A stretch of DNA of 64,000 nucleotides from Rhodopirellula bahusiensis (GCF_002727185.1 NZ_NIZW01000002.1:558001-622000); one strand, 5' to 3'; counted from the stretch's first letter, positions 49,661 to 59,065 are shown. Notes: generated from the sequence alone by a model not told the origin. A program made the numbers and translations.

Positions 49661-49866
49661 CGTCGGAACTCCTCAGCTAGAGCCACACGGAACGACAATT
49701 CAACAGTGCTGTCGGTTGTGTCATTCACGTCAAGGTGCACTGCCACCATTGGTTGAAGTCGCGTCTCATGATTGTACCGCCAACGCCGGAGCCGCGCTAC
49801 TCGGAATTGGTTTTGGTCGTTGACTGCAGGAGTTGGCTCGGTGCGTCTAGCGAGAACCTGACCCAT
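49657..49866 (-). CDS. Short protein, possibly a truncated gene
   Basis: From ATG 49866 it encodes 69 residues (MGQVLARRTEPTPAVNDQNQ, FRVARLRRWRYNHETRLQPM, VAVHLDVNDTTDSTVELSFR). The product reads like the strand-rich end of a larger protein. The frame continues upstream to 50085, but there it runs through dispersed-repeat and MITE-like DNA (from about 49950), so the original 5' end may have been lost to that insertion. The 4-bp overlap with the next gene supports translation. No family is recognised. Confidence 0.4.
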   Translation of the reverse strand: MGQVLARRTEPTPAVNDQNQFRVARLRRWRYNHETRLQPMVAVHLDVNDTTDSTVELSFRVALAEEFRR

Positions 49867-49949
49867 CAAAATGCTGTGCAGTTTTGAAGTGCCGTGCTCG
49901 CAACAGCTTACGAACCTCGTCCGCTGGCAACGGGCTTGTCGATTTTGCT

Positions 49950-50216
49950 GTAGGTTGGCCACTCTTGGCCGACATCCGCAACCTGGACGGGCAAGAGTGC
50001 CTTTTTGTACCCCACATCTTTTGGGAGCCGCTTGCGTTGGGAATACAAGCGGTTTAAGGCTAAACATCCCTTTCCGAGGAATCATTAGTGTTTGATTAGC
50101 GGCGATTAGTGTTCCCTTGACCGCTCTAGTGGAACACTAATCCACTCTGATCGGACACTAATCTTTGGTGTTTCGAGATGTGGGGTATAAAAAGGCAAGA
50201 GTGCCCATCCTACATA
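49950..50216 (+). repeat. Dispersed intergenic repeat, copy 2, interrupted by a MITE-like insert
   Basis: The left half (TGTAGGTTGGCCACTCTTGG to GACGGGCAAGAGTGCC, 49950-50001) and the right end (GGCAAGAGTGCCCATCCTAC then AT, from 50194) together match the intact copy at 3549-3602 read on the other strand. The 192-bp element at 50002-50193 separates them. Confidence 0.75.
50002..50193. mobile_element. MITE-like 192-bp insertion with TIRs and 12-bp direct repeats
   Basis: The ends are TTTTTGTACCCCACATCT (50002-50019) and AGATGTGGGGTATAAAAA (50176-50193), inverted repeats identical at 17 of 18 positions. On each side the host sequence GGCAAGAGTGCC is present (49990-50001 and 50194-50205), as expected for a 12-bp target duplication. 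Inside, GATTAGTGTTCC (50104-50115) and GGAACACTAATC (50131-50142) form a perfect 12-bp hairpin, and ATTAGTGT/ACACTAAT units recur further out. There is no room for a transposase, so movement would be in trans. Confidence 0.75.
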
Positions 50217-50331
50217 CATTAAAACCTCGTTGACGACTCAATCGACAAGCCGCCGCATGAGAGGGCGAATGCAATCGCTGCATCTGCCCTCTGTCGCGTC
50301 CATTGAATGTCGCGTTCCTTAGCAACGCGTG

Positions 50332-50420
50332 AACAACAAGTCACGATGTTAGCGGTGTGGCGCAAGCCGCCCGGTGAGGAACCGGAGGGCTCGCGCCCTT
50401 CCGCTACGTCACTTGTTGTT
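50332..50420. repeat. Dispersed palindromic repeat (AGCGG...GGCTCGCGCC...CCGCTA), copy 2
   Basis: The arms AACAACAAGT (50332-50341) and ACTTGTTGTT (50411-50420) enclose TAGCGG ... CCGCTA and a core related to 10189-10245. The whole forms an imperfect palindrome of 89 bp, lying just past the stop of the formaldehyde dehydrogenase gene, where it could stabilise or end its transcript. Confidence 0.6.
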
Positions 50421-50430
50421 AACGTGGTTC

Positions 50431-51639
50431 TTAGCTGGAAGCAGCCAGGACGCCGTGTGGGTCGAGGACGAATTTCTTCGCGGCTCCTTGGTCAAAGTCG
50501 GCGTAGCCTTGCGGGGCATCTTCCAGCGAGATCACCGTTGCGTTGACGGCTTTGGCTATCTGACAACGCTCGTGAAGAATTGCCATCATCAGGCCTCGGT
50601 TGTACTTCATCACGGGGCACTGACCGGTGGTGAAATGCAGCGATTTGGCCCAGCCCAAACCGATTCGGAGCGATAGATTGCCGGTGCGGGCTGCTTCGTC
50701 GATTCCGCCCGGGTCGTCGGTCACGTACAAGCCAGGGATTCCGACGCCGCCTCCGACTCGGGTCACCTCCATGACTTGGTTGAGCACCGTCGCGGGTTTC
50801 TCGACACCTGAATCGCCACCATGACCGCGGGCTTCGAAGCCAACACAGTCAACGGCACAGTCGACTTCGCGGGATCCCAAGATCTGTTCGATCATGTCAG
50901 GCAGAGAAGCGTCGGTTTTGAGGTCAACCGTCTCGCAACCGAACGAACGGGCTTGCGCGAGCCGTTCCTCCACCATGTCGCCAACGATCACGACCGCGGC
51001 ACCGAGCAACTGAGCCGCGTGAGCACATGCAAGTCCGACTGGCCCTGCCCCGGCGACGTACACGGTGCTGCCGGTGGTCACGCCCGCGGTGTACGCGCCG
51101 TGGTATCCGGTTGGGAAGATGTCCGACAACATCGTCAGATCGCGAATTTTCGCGAGGGCTTGGTCGCGATCGGGGAAGGCGAGCAAGTTCCAGTCGGCGT
51201 AGGGAACCATCACGTAGCGTGATTGGCCGCCGATCCATCCGCCCATGTCGACGTAACCATAGGCTGCGCCGGGGCGATCCGGGTTCACGTTTTCGCAAAC
51301 GCCGGTGTCGCCGTCTTTGCAACAACGGCAACGACCGCAAGCGATATTGAACGGCACGCTGCAGATGTCACCCTTTTTGATGAACTCCACATCACGCCCG
51401 GCTTCCACGACTTCGCCGGTGATCTCGTGTCCGAGCACCATGCCGGCCGGAGCTGTTGTACGTCCGCGGACCATGTGTTGGTCGGAACCGCAGATGTTCG
51501 TCGAGACGACTTTCAGAATCACGCCATGGTGACACTGCCGAGTCTTGCCTCGGTAGCTGAGTTCCAATTTTGGATCGTCGATCGACTGAACGTCGACCTT
51601 TCCATCGCCAAGGTAAACAACACCTTTGTTATCTGACAT
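50431..51639 (-). CDS. fdhA: Zinc-dependent formaldehyde dehydrogenase (glutathione-independent type)
   Basis: This 402-residue medium-chain alcohol dehydrogenase has the catalytic-zinc region STNICGSDQHMVRGRT and GHEITGEVVEAGRDVEFIKKGD. The structural-zinc cysteines lie in CGRCRCCKDGDTGVCENVNP. The Rossmann motif VYVAGAGPVGLACAHAAQLLGA is intact. Typical of the glutathione-independent class are the RPGAAYGYVDMGGWIGGQ, DIFPTGYHGAYTAGV and VDCVGFEARGHGG segments. It oxidises formaldehyde to formate with NAD, in the cytoplasm, and so detoxifies C1 by-products. It stands alone, followed by a large palindromic repeat. Confidence 0.93.
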   Translation of the reverse strand: MSDNKGVVYLGDGKVDVQSIDDPKLELSYRGKTRQCHHGVILKVVSTNICGSDQHMVRGRTTAPAGMVLGHEITGEVVEAGRDVEFIKKGDICSVPFNIACGRCRCCKDGDTGVCENVNPDRPGAAYGYVDMGGWIGGQSRYVMVPYADWNLLAFPDRDQALAKIRDLTMLSDIFPTGYHGAYTAGVTTGSTVYVAGAGPVGLACAHAAQLLGAAVVIVGDMVEERLAQARSFGCETVDLKTDASLPDMIEQILGSREVDCAVDCVGFEARGHGGDSGVEKPATVLNQVMEVTRVGGGVGIPGLYVTDDPGGIDEAARTGNLSLRIGLGWAKSLHFTTGQCPVMKYNRGLMMAILHERCQIAKAVNATVISLEDAPQGYADFDQGAAKKFVLDPHGVLAASS

Positions 51640-51798
51640 CGAAACACGCCTTTTGAAGAATGGGCGGCAAGACTACCTTGTCGACGTTGACGGGAAGATC
51701 CTCGCCTCTAAAGAGAAGGGGCAGTCTACCAGATCAATTTCGAATCATGGGGTGACGCGTTCAATGGTTTCGCAAGGTCAATAGACTTTCGCGGTGAA

Positions 51799-53622
51799 TT
51801 AGAAACCACCGCCGCCGAGGGCTTGGTAAGCGTTGATGATCGCACTGAGCTCTTCTTGCTTGGTATCGATCAGCAGCATCTTGGCTTCCATCAATTCACG
51901 TTGAGCGAGTAAGACCTCGACGTATTCCGCACGAGCGTTTTGGAACAGTTTGCCGGCACTGTCGACGGACTCTTCCAACGATCGAAGCTGTTCTTTCTTG
52001 ATCTCGATGCTGTTGCGGTAGTTGTCGACTTTGGAAACGAGGTTGACGACTTCGATGTGAGCTTCCAAAACGGTTTGTTGGTAGTTGTAGATGCTCTGCA
52101 ACTGAAGGGCGTTCGCGGTTTGATAGTCGGCCTTGATCGCTCGCTTGTTGATCAACGGCCCCACCAGTTCTCCGGCAACGCTGTAGATCAGCGATTCTGG
52201 AGTTCGGAACAGGTATCCCGTTGCAAAAGCGTTCCAGCCCAAACCGGCGGTCAGCGTGAGCGAAGGGTAGAAACGAGCACGTGCGACTTTGACGTCCAAT
52301 CCGGCGGCGGCGACTTGACGCTCTGCTTCGCGAATGTCGGCGCGGTTTTGCAGCAATTCTGAAGGGACGCCGGAACTCAAGGCTTGCATGTTCAGATCGA
52401 TGAAGTCGACTTCGGTGCGGTCCACGTGTTGTGGGTAGCGACCGACCAAAAAGTTGATTCGGTTTTCAACTTCGACGATCTCTTGAGCGATGACGGCCCG
52501 CTCGCTTTCGTTCTTGTGCACTTCCGCTTGGAAACGCTGCACAGCGAGCTGGTTGCCCCGGCCGGCTTCTTTCATTGCGCTGGATATGTCGAGGCTGCGC
52601 TGTTGGATCTCGATCGTCTTGTCGAGAGTCAGCATGCGATTGTCGAGAGCGAGCAACTCGTAGTAGTTGTCGGCAATCTCAGCGACCAGACGTGTGATGA
52701 TGTAATTTCGCCCTTCTTGGGTGGCGAGGTAACGCATCGCGGCGGCGTTTTGAGCGTTTCGCAGACGTTTCCAAATGTCCATTTCCCAGGACACATTGGC
52801 GGCGACGAGAAAGTCTGGCAGCGGATCGGGGAAACCTTTGCCGGGGGCAACTTCCAACTGTTTTTCCACGGCACCGTCACGAGTGTGCTCGCCTGGCTTT
52901 TCGATCCCAGCCCCGACTCCTGCGGTCACGAACGGACGGTACTCTCCGCTGCGTGCATAGGTTTCGTTGCACGCGATTCGGATTTCTTCGGAAAGGATTC
53001 GTAGTTCTTGGTTGCCAACCATCGCTTGCTGGATCAGATCCAGCAAATACGGGTCGGTGTAGAACACGCTCTGCGGTAAGTGAGCTGAATTCTGGAACGT
53101 TGAAATGCCGAAGTCCAGCTCGTCCTCGTCGTAAACAATCGTTTCGCCGGATTCGTCCATCACTGACTCGGTGACAACATCAGCGGTGGCATTCACCAAG
53201 GTGGTGGGCGTGGAATCCTGAGGCGTTGTTTTGGAATTTGGAACGTCGGATGACTTGATGTAGCTGGCAAACGTCTTGTTCTGTTCATCCAAGTCGGCGG
53301 ATGCGAGGTTTGTCTCAGCAGAGATCCGCTCACTTTCCTTTCCGCTGGGATCGGAGACTAACGTTTCGACGAACGAAGCGGTTTCAACTAGCGATTCCGC
53401 TTCGTCGAGATTGGCGGGCGTATTCGTGCTCGCCGTGGGACGTGTGGAGTCCATGCCGTTGTTCCAGTTGTAATGCTGGGGCATAGCAGGGCCAGGCTTC
53501 GCGCCTCGCAAGCAAGGAATGCCGCATCCCGGAGTCGACAAGAAGGAGCCGCAGATCAAGGCGGCGATAGCGGCGCGTTTGGAAATCTGGACGCGCGAAA
53601 CGGTAGGCGATGAAAGGTTCAT
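51799..53622 (-). CDS. Outer-membrane efflux factor (TolC/NodT-type lipoprotein)
   Basis: ATG 53622 gives 607 residues with a lipoprotein signal (AAIAALICGSFLSTPGC, Cys33). A long acidic Thr/Ser/Glu spacer (about 40-160) is unusual for the family. Two TolC-type repeats of helical hairpins and strands follow: SVFYTDPYLLDLIQQAMVGNQELRILSEEIRIA, VAANVSWEMDIWKRLRNAQN, LEAHIEVVNLVSKVDNYRNSI, and the C-terminal LAQRELMEAKMLLIDTKQEELSAIINAYQALGGG. It forms the trimeric outer-membrane exit duct. It is the last gene of the adaptor-permease-channel operon, about 290 bp after the permease. Confidence 0.9.
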   Translation of the reverse strand: MNLSSPTVSRVQISKRAAIAALICGSFLSTPGCGIPCLRGAKPGPAMPQHYNWNNGMDSTRPTASTNTPANLDEAESLVETASFVETLVSDPSGKESERISAETNLASADLDEQNKTFASYIKSSDVPNSKTTPQDSTPTTLVNATADVVTESVMDESGETIVYDEDELDFGISTFQNSAHLPQSVFYTDPYLLDLIQQAMVGNQELRILSEEIRIACNETYARSGEYRPFVTAGVGAGIEKPGEHTRDGAVEKQLEVAPGKGFPDPLPDFLVAANVSWEMDIWKRLRNAQNAAAMRYLATQEGRNYIITRLVAEIADNYYELLALDNRMLTLDKTIEIQQRSLDISSAMKEAGRGNQLAVQRFQAEVHKNESERAVIAQEIVEVENRINFLVGRYPQHVDRTEVDFIDLNMQALSSGVPSELLQNRADIREAERQVAAAGLDVKVARARFYPSLTLTAGLGWNAFATGYLFRTPESLIYSVAGELVGPLINKRAIKADYQTANALQLQSIYNYQQTVLEAHIEVVNLVSKVDNYRNSIEIKKEQLRSLEESVDSAGKLFQNARAEYVEVLLAQRELMEAKMLLIDTKQEELSAIINAYQALGGGGF

Positions 53623-53910
53623 GTTCGTCCTGGTTGAACTGGCGGGGATCGGCATCCTGCCGAAACGTTTTCTCGAATCCGCATTGACGGACAAATGGTC
53701 GTTTCACTGAAAAGCGATGACGCATCACGGTCAATTTGAAAGTCAAAGGGATTATCGTCGGTGATGGCGATGACAACCGACGCTTTGATTTTCCTGTGTC
53801 GTTTGTGCCAACATTTGCAGATCAGTCCTCCGGAATCTGAATGCTATGTCGAGAATTCGGATCGTCAGGGTTACAGCGAACGTTGGCATCGAAGTGTTTC
53901 GGTGTTGAAA

Positions 53911-56900
53911 TCAGCTTTCTCGCTCGAAGATTTCGCTCAGTGGCGCGTCATGTTCGTCGCGAATCAGCGTGCGTCCATCGGCCAATTTCGCGAAGAGATA
54001 ATACAGGCCGGGGATCACAAGGACGCCGACCAGTGTGCCGAGCAGCATCCCGCCGACCGCGGTCGTTCCGATCGTTCGGTTGCCGATGGCTCCCGGCCCG
54101 GTGGCTCGCACGAGTGGGATCAAACCCGCGATGAAGGCAAACGACGTCATCAGAATCGGGCGGAAGCGGAGCTTGCCTCCTTCTATGCCGGCCTCCATGA
54201 TGCTAAGTCCTTCCTGCCGTCGTTGAACGGCGAATTCGATGATCAGAATGGCGTTCTTGCCAAGCAGTCCCACCAACATCACCAACCCGATTTGGCAGTA
54301 GACGTCGTTGGCAAGACCCATCGACTTTAGAAACAGGAATGAGCCAAAGATACCCACCGGCAGAGAGGTCAGCACAGCCAATGGAATGATGAAGCTTTCG
54401 TACTGCCCCACCAAAACCATGTAGACGAAGATCACCACGATCAGAAAGATGTAGACCGCTGTGTTTCCCGATTTGGCTTCGTCGTAGGACAATCCTTGCC
54501 AGTCGATGTCGAACCCGTTGGGCAACGTTTCCTTGGCGACTTGTTTGATCGCTGCGATTGCCTCGCCGCTGCTGTATCCCTCTGCGGGTGCCCCTTGAAT
54601 CGGTGCGGTTGGATAGAGGTTGTAGCGACTGATTTCGTTCAATCCTTGCTTCTTTTCGATTCGCATGAACGCGGAGTAGGGCACCATGTCTCCTGCTTCG
54701 TTTTTGACAAACATGTTGTCGAGATCATCTGGGTAGCGACGGAACTTCGGTTGGGCTTGGACGTAGACCTTGTAGAACTGGCCGAACCGAACGAAGCCTT
54801 GTTCCCACGTGCTGCCGATAACGATTGACAAGTTGTCCATCGCGTCTTTGATCGACACGCCCTTTTGCATCGCGACATCGTTGTCGATGATGACTTCGTA
54901 TTGCGGGTAGTTGGCGGCGAAGAACGTGAACAGACCTTTCAGTTCGGGGCGTTTCCCCAGTGCAGCCATGAACTCGTCCGTGACTTGGCCGAGTTTCTGG
55001 TAGTCGCCACTGTTGGTTTTGTCGAGCAAGTTGACGGAGAACCCACCGGCGGCACCAAAGCCGGGGACGGCGGGCGGTTCAAAGAACTCGAGTTTGACGT
55101 TGGCAATGTCAGTCCCGCGTTCCTCCAATTCCTCGATGATTTCACGTGAGGTCAGTTCTCGGTCTGCCCACGGTTTCAGGTTGATGATGCAGGTTCCAGC
55201 GTTGGAGCCTCGGCCTTCCGTCAGGACTTCGTAGCCGGCGATGGAGGAGACCGAGGTGATCTCATACATCTGTTTGCAGATCTGCTGCAGTTCGTGACAT
55301 TTCGAATTGGTGTATTCCAGGGTTGACCCGGGCGGTGTTTGCACGATGCCGTAGATCATGCCTTGGTCTTCCAACGGAATGAACCCGGTCGGCAGGACTT
55401 GGTTGACGACCAAAATCCCGTATCCAAAGACAGCAATCACCGCGACCGTCACCAATCGGCGACTGATGAGATGACGCAACACGCGAGCGTACCCGCCGGT
55501 CACGGATTCGACGCTGCGGTCAAATCCATGCAAAAATATCCCGATCGGACTTCGCTTTTTCGCGGCACCGTCGAAGCCTGAGAATGCGGCACGGAATGAG
55601 AACGCAGCCAGCACCGCGATCACGCCAGCGATGATGGCGATTCGCGTTGCAGTCAATTCAATTTGTTCGGAAATGACTTCGTGAACCAGTTCGACGTGAA
55701 GCAAGTAACGGACGGCGAAACCAATTGCCACGCCCAGCAGCAGACTGACCAATGCTCGGAACAAATAGGCGTGCCGGCCCGCGACCTTTTGCATCCCACG
55801 ATTGAGCAGACCGATGACGCCGCGTTGAACGTTGTCGTCGAGCGGTTTCAAGATCATTGCGCAGAGGACCGGTGTCAGCGACAAAGCCACCACGCCGGAA
55901 ATCACGATCGCCATGGCCATCGTCAATGCGAACTGACGGTAGAACACTCCGACGGGGCCTGTCATGAACGTGACGGGGATGAAAACGGCCGTCATCACCA
56001 ACGTGATCGCGATGATCGCTCCGCTGATTTCCTGCACCACCTCGCGAGTCGCTTGGTAGGGCCCGAGATGTTTCGCGTGCATCTTTTCGTGGACGGCCTC
56101 GACCACCACGATGGCATCATCCACCACGACCCCAATCGCCAACACAAGTGCGAACAGCGTGATCAGGTTGATCGACATACCAAACATCAGCATGAAGAAG
56201 AACGTTCCGATCAATGACACCGGAACCGCCAATGTCGGAATCAGCGTGCTGCGGAAGTCGCCCAAGAACAGGTACACGACCAGAGAAACCAGAATGAACG
56301 CCTCGAATAGAGTGTGCAGCACTTTTTCGATCGAAGCGTCCAGGAAGTTCGACACGTCGTAGGTGACGGCGTAGTCCATCCCCGGTGGAAACTGCTTTTC
56401 CTTGATCGATTGCACCTTCTCTTTGACCTGTTCGATGACTTCCGCGGCGTTGGATCCGGGAGTCTGTTTCAGCACAATCGCGGCGGCGGGCAAGCCATCG
56501 ATGTCCGAGTACAGGTCATAGAAAGACGAGCCGAGCGAGATGGTGGCGACATCCGATAGCCGCAGGATTTCCCCTTCGGGAGTTGCCCGCAAAATGATCT
56601 GGTCGTATTCCTCGGGCGTGGTGTACCGCCCCACCCAAGTCAACACATACTCGAGTGTTTGCGAGGTCGATCCAGTGGCTTGGCCGAGTCGCCCGGGGGT
56701 GCCGATCATGCTTTGATCGGCGAGTGCTTCCATCACGTCTTCTGCATCGATGTGGTACGCACGCATGCGGTTGAGATCCAGTTCGACTCGCATGGCGTAG
56801 GAGCGGTTGCCAAGAATCGATGCGAATCCAACGCCTGGAATGCGTTTGATTTCGTTGAGAATGTTGACCGTGGAATAGTTGTAAAGGTAGTTCTGGTCGA

Positions 56901-57345
56901 CGTTTTCGTCGGTGCTGAACACGTTCACATACATCAGCATGCTGCTCATGTTCTGCATCACGATGATGCCTTCGCGTTCGACAATGGGCGGCAGATTGTT
57001 CTTCACCATTTGAACGCGGTTGTTCACGTTCATCACGGCGACATCGGGATCGGTGCCGGGTTCGAAGATGACCTGAATCGTGCCTTCGCCAGCACTGGTC
57101 GCGTCACTGAGCATGTAACGCATGTTGGGAACGCCGTTGATGGCTTGTTCCAGTATCACCATCGTCGAGTCGATCAGAATCTTGGCGCTCGCACCCGGAT
57201 ACGACACCGACACACGGACGCTTGGTGGCGCGACCGAGGGGAACTGCGAAATCGGCAACACGTTGATCGCCAGCCCACCCATGAACAGGATCAGCAGCGA
57301 GATGACGATGGCGAGGGCGGGCCGGTGAAGGAACTTTTCAAGCAT
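53911..57345 (-). CDS. HAE1-family RND multidrug efflux permease with about 90-residue insertion
   Basis: The 1144-residue AcrB-like permease shows TM1 (LAIVISLLILFMGGLAINVL), porter-domain motifs PSVRVSVSYPGASAKILIDS and TTPEEYDQIILR, Asp409-Asp410 in LAIGVVVDDAIVVVEAVHE (proton relay, as AcrB 407/408), and GFIPLEDQGMIYGIVQTPPGST. It is about 95 residues longer than AcrB. The surplus lies between residues about 505 and 600, where AcrB has a short cytoplasmic loop. Here it contains two strongly hydrophobic stretches (ALVSLLLGVAIGFAVRYLL and IAIIAGVIAVLAAFSFRAAF), so two extra membrane helices are possible. It pairs with the adaptor 77 bp upstream and the channel gene downstream. Confidence 0.94.
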   Translation of the reverse strand: MLEKFLHRPALAIVISLLILFMGGLAINVLPISQFPSVAPPSVRVSVSYPGASAKILIDSTMVILEQAINGVPNMRYMLSDATSAGEGTIQVIFEPGTDPDVAVMNVNNRVQMVKNNLPPIVEREGIIVMQNMSSMLMYVNVFSTDENVDQNYLYNYSTVNILNEIKRIPGVGFASILGNRSYAMRVELDLNRMRAYHIDAEDVMEALADQSMIGTPGRLGQATGSTSQTLEYVLTWVGRYTTPEEYDQIILRATPEGEILRLSDVATISLGSSFYDLYSDIDGLPAAAIVLKQTPGSNAAEVIEQVKEKVQSIKEKQFPPGMDYAVTYDVSNFLDASIEKVLHTLFEAFILVSLVVYLFLGDFRSTLIPTLAVPVSLIGTFFFMLMFGMSINLITLFALVLAIGVVVDDAIVVVEAVHEKMHAKHLGPYQATREVVQEISGAIIAITLVMTAVFIPVTFMTGPVGVFYRQFALTMAMAIVISGVVALSLTPVLCAMILKPLDDNVQRGVIGLLNRGMQKVAGRHAYLFRALVSLLLGVAIGFAVRYLLHVELVHEVISEQIELTATRIAIIAGVIAVLAAFSFRAAFSGFDGAAKKRSPIGIFLHGFDRSVESVTGGYARVLRHLISRRLVTVAVIAVFGYGILVVNQVLPTGFIPLEDQGMIYGIVQTPPGSTLEYTNSKCHELQQICKQMYEITSVSSIAGYEVLTEGRGSNAGTCIINLKPWADRELTSREIIEELEERGTDIANVKLEFFEPPAVPGFGAAGGFSVNLLDKTNSGDYQKLGQVTDEFMAALGKRPELKGLFTFFAANYPQYEVIIDNDVAMQKGVSIKDAMDNLSIVIGSTWEQGFVRFGQFYKVYVQAQPKFRRYPDDLDNMFVKNEAGDMVPYSAFMRIEKKQGLNEISRYNLYPTAPIQGAPAEGYSSGEAIAAIKQVAKETLPNGFDIDWQGLSYDEAKSGNTAVYIFLIVVIFVYMVLVGQYESFIIPLAVLTSLPVGIFGSFLFLKSMGLANDVYCQIGLVMLVGLLGKNAILIIEFAVQRRQEGLSIMEAGIEGGKLRFRPILMTSFAFIAGLIPLVRATGPGAIGNRTIGTTAVGGMLLGTLVGVLVIPGLYYLFAKLADGRTLIRDEHDAPLSEIFERES

Positions 57346-57422
57346 GTTGCAAGCGGCGTTCTGGCAAGACGAACGCGTGCGTCGCGTCCGAGTGGAGGGA
57401 TGGTAAGCAGAATCAGAGGTGA

Positions 57423-58676
57423 CTATTCAGCGTGGTATTTCAGGTGGCTGAGGACGGTTTCCGGATCTCGGAATTCGTATTCCACCTTCTGGCCGTCGCG
57501 GACCTGCAAGATTCCCTCCAGCACAATCTTTTCGCCGGGCTGCAACCCTTCCGAGATCAGGAAGATGTCGTCCTTTTCGTTTTGAATCACGATCTCGCGT
57601 TGATGCACGACGTCTTCCGCGTCGATCACAAACGCGTACTTTTTCGCGAGGATTTCGAACGTCGCACGTTGAGGAATCACAACGGCATTTTTCGCGACTT
57701 GATTGATCAGCACGGTGCCGGTTTGGCCGTGTCGAAGCAGACCGTTCGGATTGGGGAAGTCTGCCCGAAAGGCAATGTTGCCGGTTTCATTGTCGAAGTC
57801 GGCTTCGATCGCACCGATCTTGCCGGGTTGATTGAAGATCTTGTGGTTGGCCAACCGGAGTTGAATGTTCAACGCGTCTTGGCTTTGCCCCGCGTTCATC
57901 GCTTCTTGGTATTCCAAGTAGCGAGCTTCGGGGACGTTGAAGTAGACCCACATGACGCTGTTGTCGGACAACGTTGTCAGCATCGCGCCCTCTTCGATCA
58001 AACTGCCTTCTTGTTCGTGCAGACGATCGACGATGCCATCAAAGGGGGCTTTGATGTTGGCGAAATTCATTTCCGCGCGAGCCAATTCGACGTTCGCGAC
58101 CGCTTTGGCCAGTTTCGCCTCGGCCAGTTTGAGTTCCTGAGTGGAAACGATGTTTTGCTGGACCAGCTTTTGTGTGTTGTCGAACTCGACCTGAGCCAGC
58201 TTTGCTTCGGCCATGTCGGCATCCAATTTGGCTTCGTAGAGCGTTGGCAAAATTTGAAACATGGTTTGCCCTTTGGTGACCGCTTGCCCTTCGTTGACAG
58301 AGATTTCCTTCAGGTAGCCTCCTTCGAGAGCACACACTTCGATGTGCCGACGCGAGTGGATCTGGCAAACGTATTGCCGAGTCAGCATCACATCGCGAGC
58401 AACCGGACTGGTCACCACAATTTTGTGCTGAGGATGGTGCTCGCCCGATTCATGATGTTCGCCCGGTTCTTGATGTTCACCTGATTGTTGATGTTCACCT
58501 GATTGTTGAAGCGGTTGTTCGTGCTTGTCGCCGTGTGATTGGGGCGAGACGACGTTCGCGAGCGGAAGAGCGGATGTTTCGGTCCAATCGCCGCACCCCG
58601 CAAACAAGCAAGGGAAGGATGCAAAGAGGATTGCTTGGAACAATTTCATTTGGAGGGGCCGGGTGGTTTTGTTCAT
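57423..58676 (-). CDS. RND periplasmic adaptor lipoprotein (HAE1-type)
   Basis: ATG 58676 gives 417 residues: a lipoprotein signal (FQAILFASFPCLFAGC, Cys28), then four hexapeptide units at 57-80 (QQSGEH, QQSGEH, QEPGEH, HESGEH) forming a His-rich linker. The adaptor body has YLKEISVNEGQAVTKGQTMF (lipoyl half), a long hairpin (EAKLAQVEFDNTQKLVQQNI), FANIKAPFDGIVDRLHEQEGSLIEEG (returning lipoyl half) and NPNGLLRHGQTGTVLINQVA (barrel). It joins permease and channel across the periplasm. The longer frame to 58946 adds residues without signal features. It is first in the efflux operon; no repressor gene is adjacent. Confidence 0.92.
   Translation of the reverse strand: MNKTTRPLQMKLFQAILFASFPCLFAGCGDWTETSALPLANVVSPQSHGDKHEQPLQQSGEHQQSGEHQEPGEHHESGEHHPQHKIVVTSPVARDVMLTRQYVCQIHSRRHIEVCALEGGYLKEISVNEGQAVTKGQTMFQILPTLYEAKLDADMAEAKLAQVEFDNTQKLVQQNIVSTQELKLAEAKLAKAVANVELARAEMNFANIKAPFDGIVDRLHEQEGSLIEEGAMLTTLSDNSVMWVYFNVPEARYLEYQEAMNAGQSQDALNIQLRLANHKIFNQPGKIGAIEADFDNETGNIAFRADFPNPNGLLRHGQTGTVLINQVAKNAVVIPQRATFEILAKKYAFVIDAEDVVHQREIVIQNEKDDIFLISEGLQPGEKIVLEGILQVRDGQKVEYEFRDPETVLSHLKYHAE
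58437..58508. repeat. 18-bp tandem repeat (four units) in the adaptor gene
   Basis: Four imperfect 18-bp units encode the hexapeptides ending GEH. Copy number could vary by slippage and change linker length or metal affinity. Confidence 0.8.
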
Positions 58677-59065
58677 GGCTGGAACGCGGACGCGTGCTGC
58701 AGCGTCGCGGGATGTTTTCAGTTGATGAAAAAATTGCGATTCGATCGTTCTGCATTCGCGCCGCAGGCAAATTGTTGCGGCCGCGAAGGATGATCTTCGC
58801 GCGGTGAGAGCCAAAGCATGAGGTGTGCCGAAGAGCGAAAACGTGTTCTCAGATGGGCCAGAGACCCACGCGGCGCCCCCGATTTGCGGGCGAAAAAGAA
58901 ATTGCGTTCGCGAGATTCGACTCAACGCATCACCGGTTGTCTGCAATTCGGTTCATGGCACCTGCAGCAAACTGCACGCGCGAGCGCGCTGGCGAAATTG
59001 GGGCGTTGCGGGCCGGGTAGGGGCAGACGCATCGATCCTCCCGGAGAGAGGGCGAAGAACAACGC
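58677..59065. other. Gap between kinase-like gene and efflux operon
   Basis: This 389-bp gap holds the promoter region of the efflux operon. Open frames on the plus strand are antisense-like, without family features. No repeat or clear operator was recognised. Confidence 0.4.

Noticed and set aside
56659-57585. 308-codon plus-strand frame opposite the HAE1 permease start
   Set aside because: It is antisense to a well-supported gene and crosses into the adaptor gene region without motifs.
57432-58484. 350-codon open frame on the plus strand opposite the efflux adaptor
   Set aside because: It lies fully antisense to a gene with clear family motifs and is explained by codon bias of the real gene.
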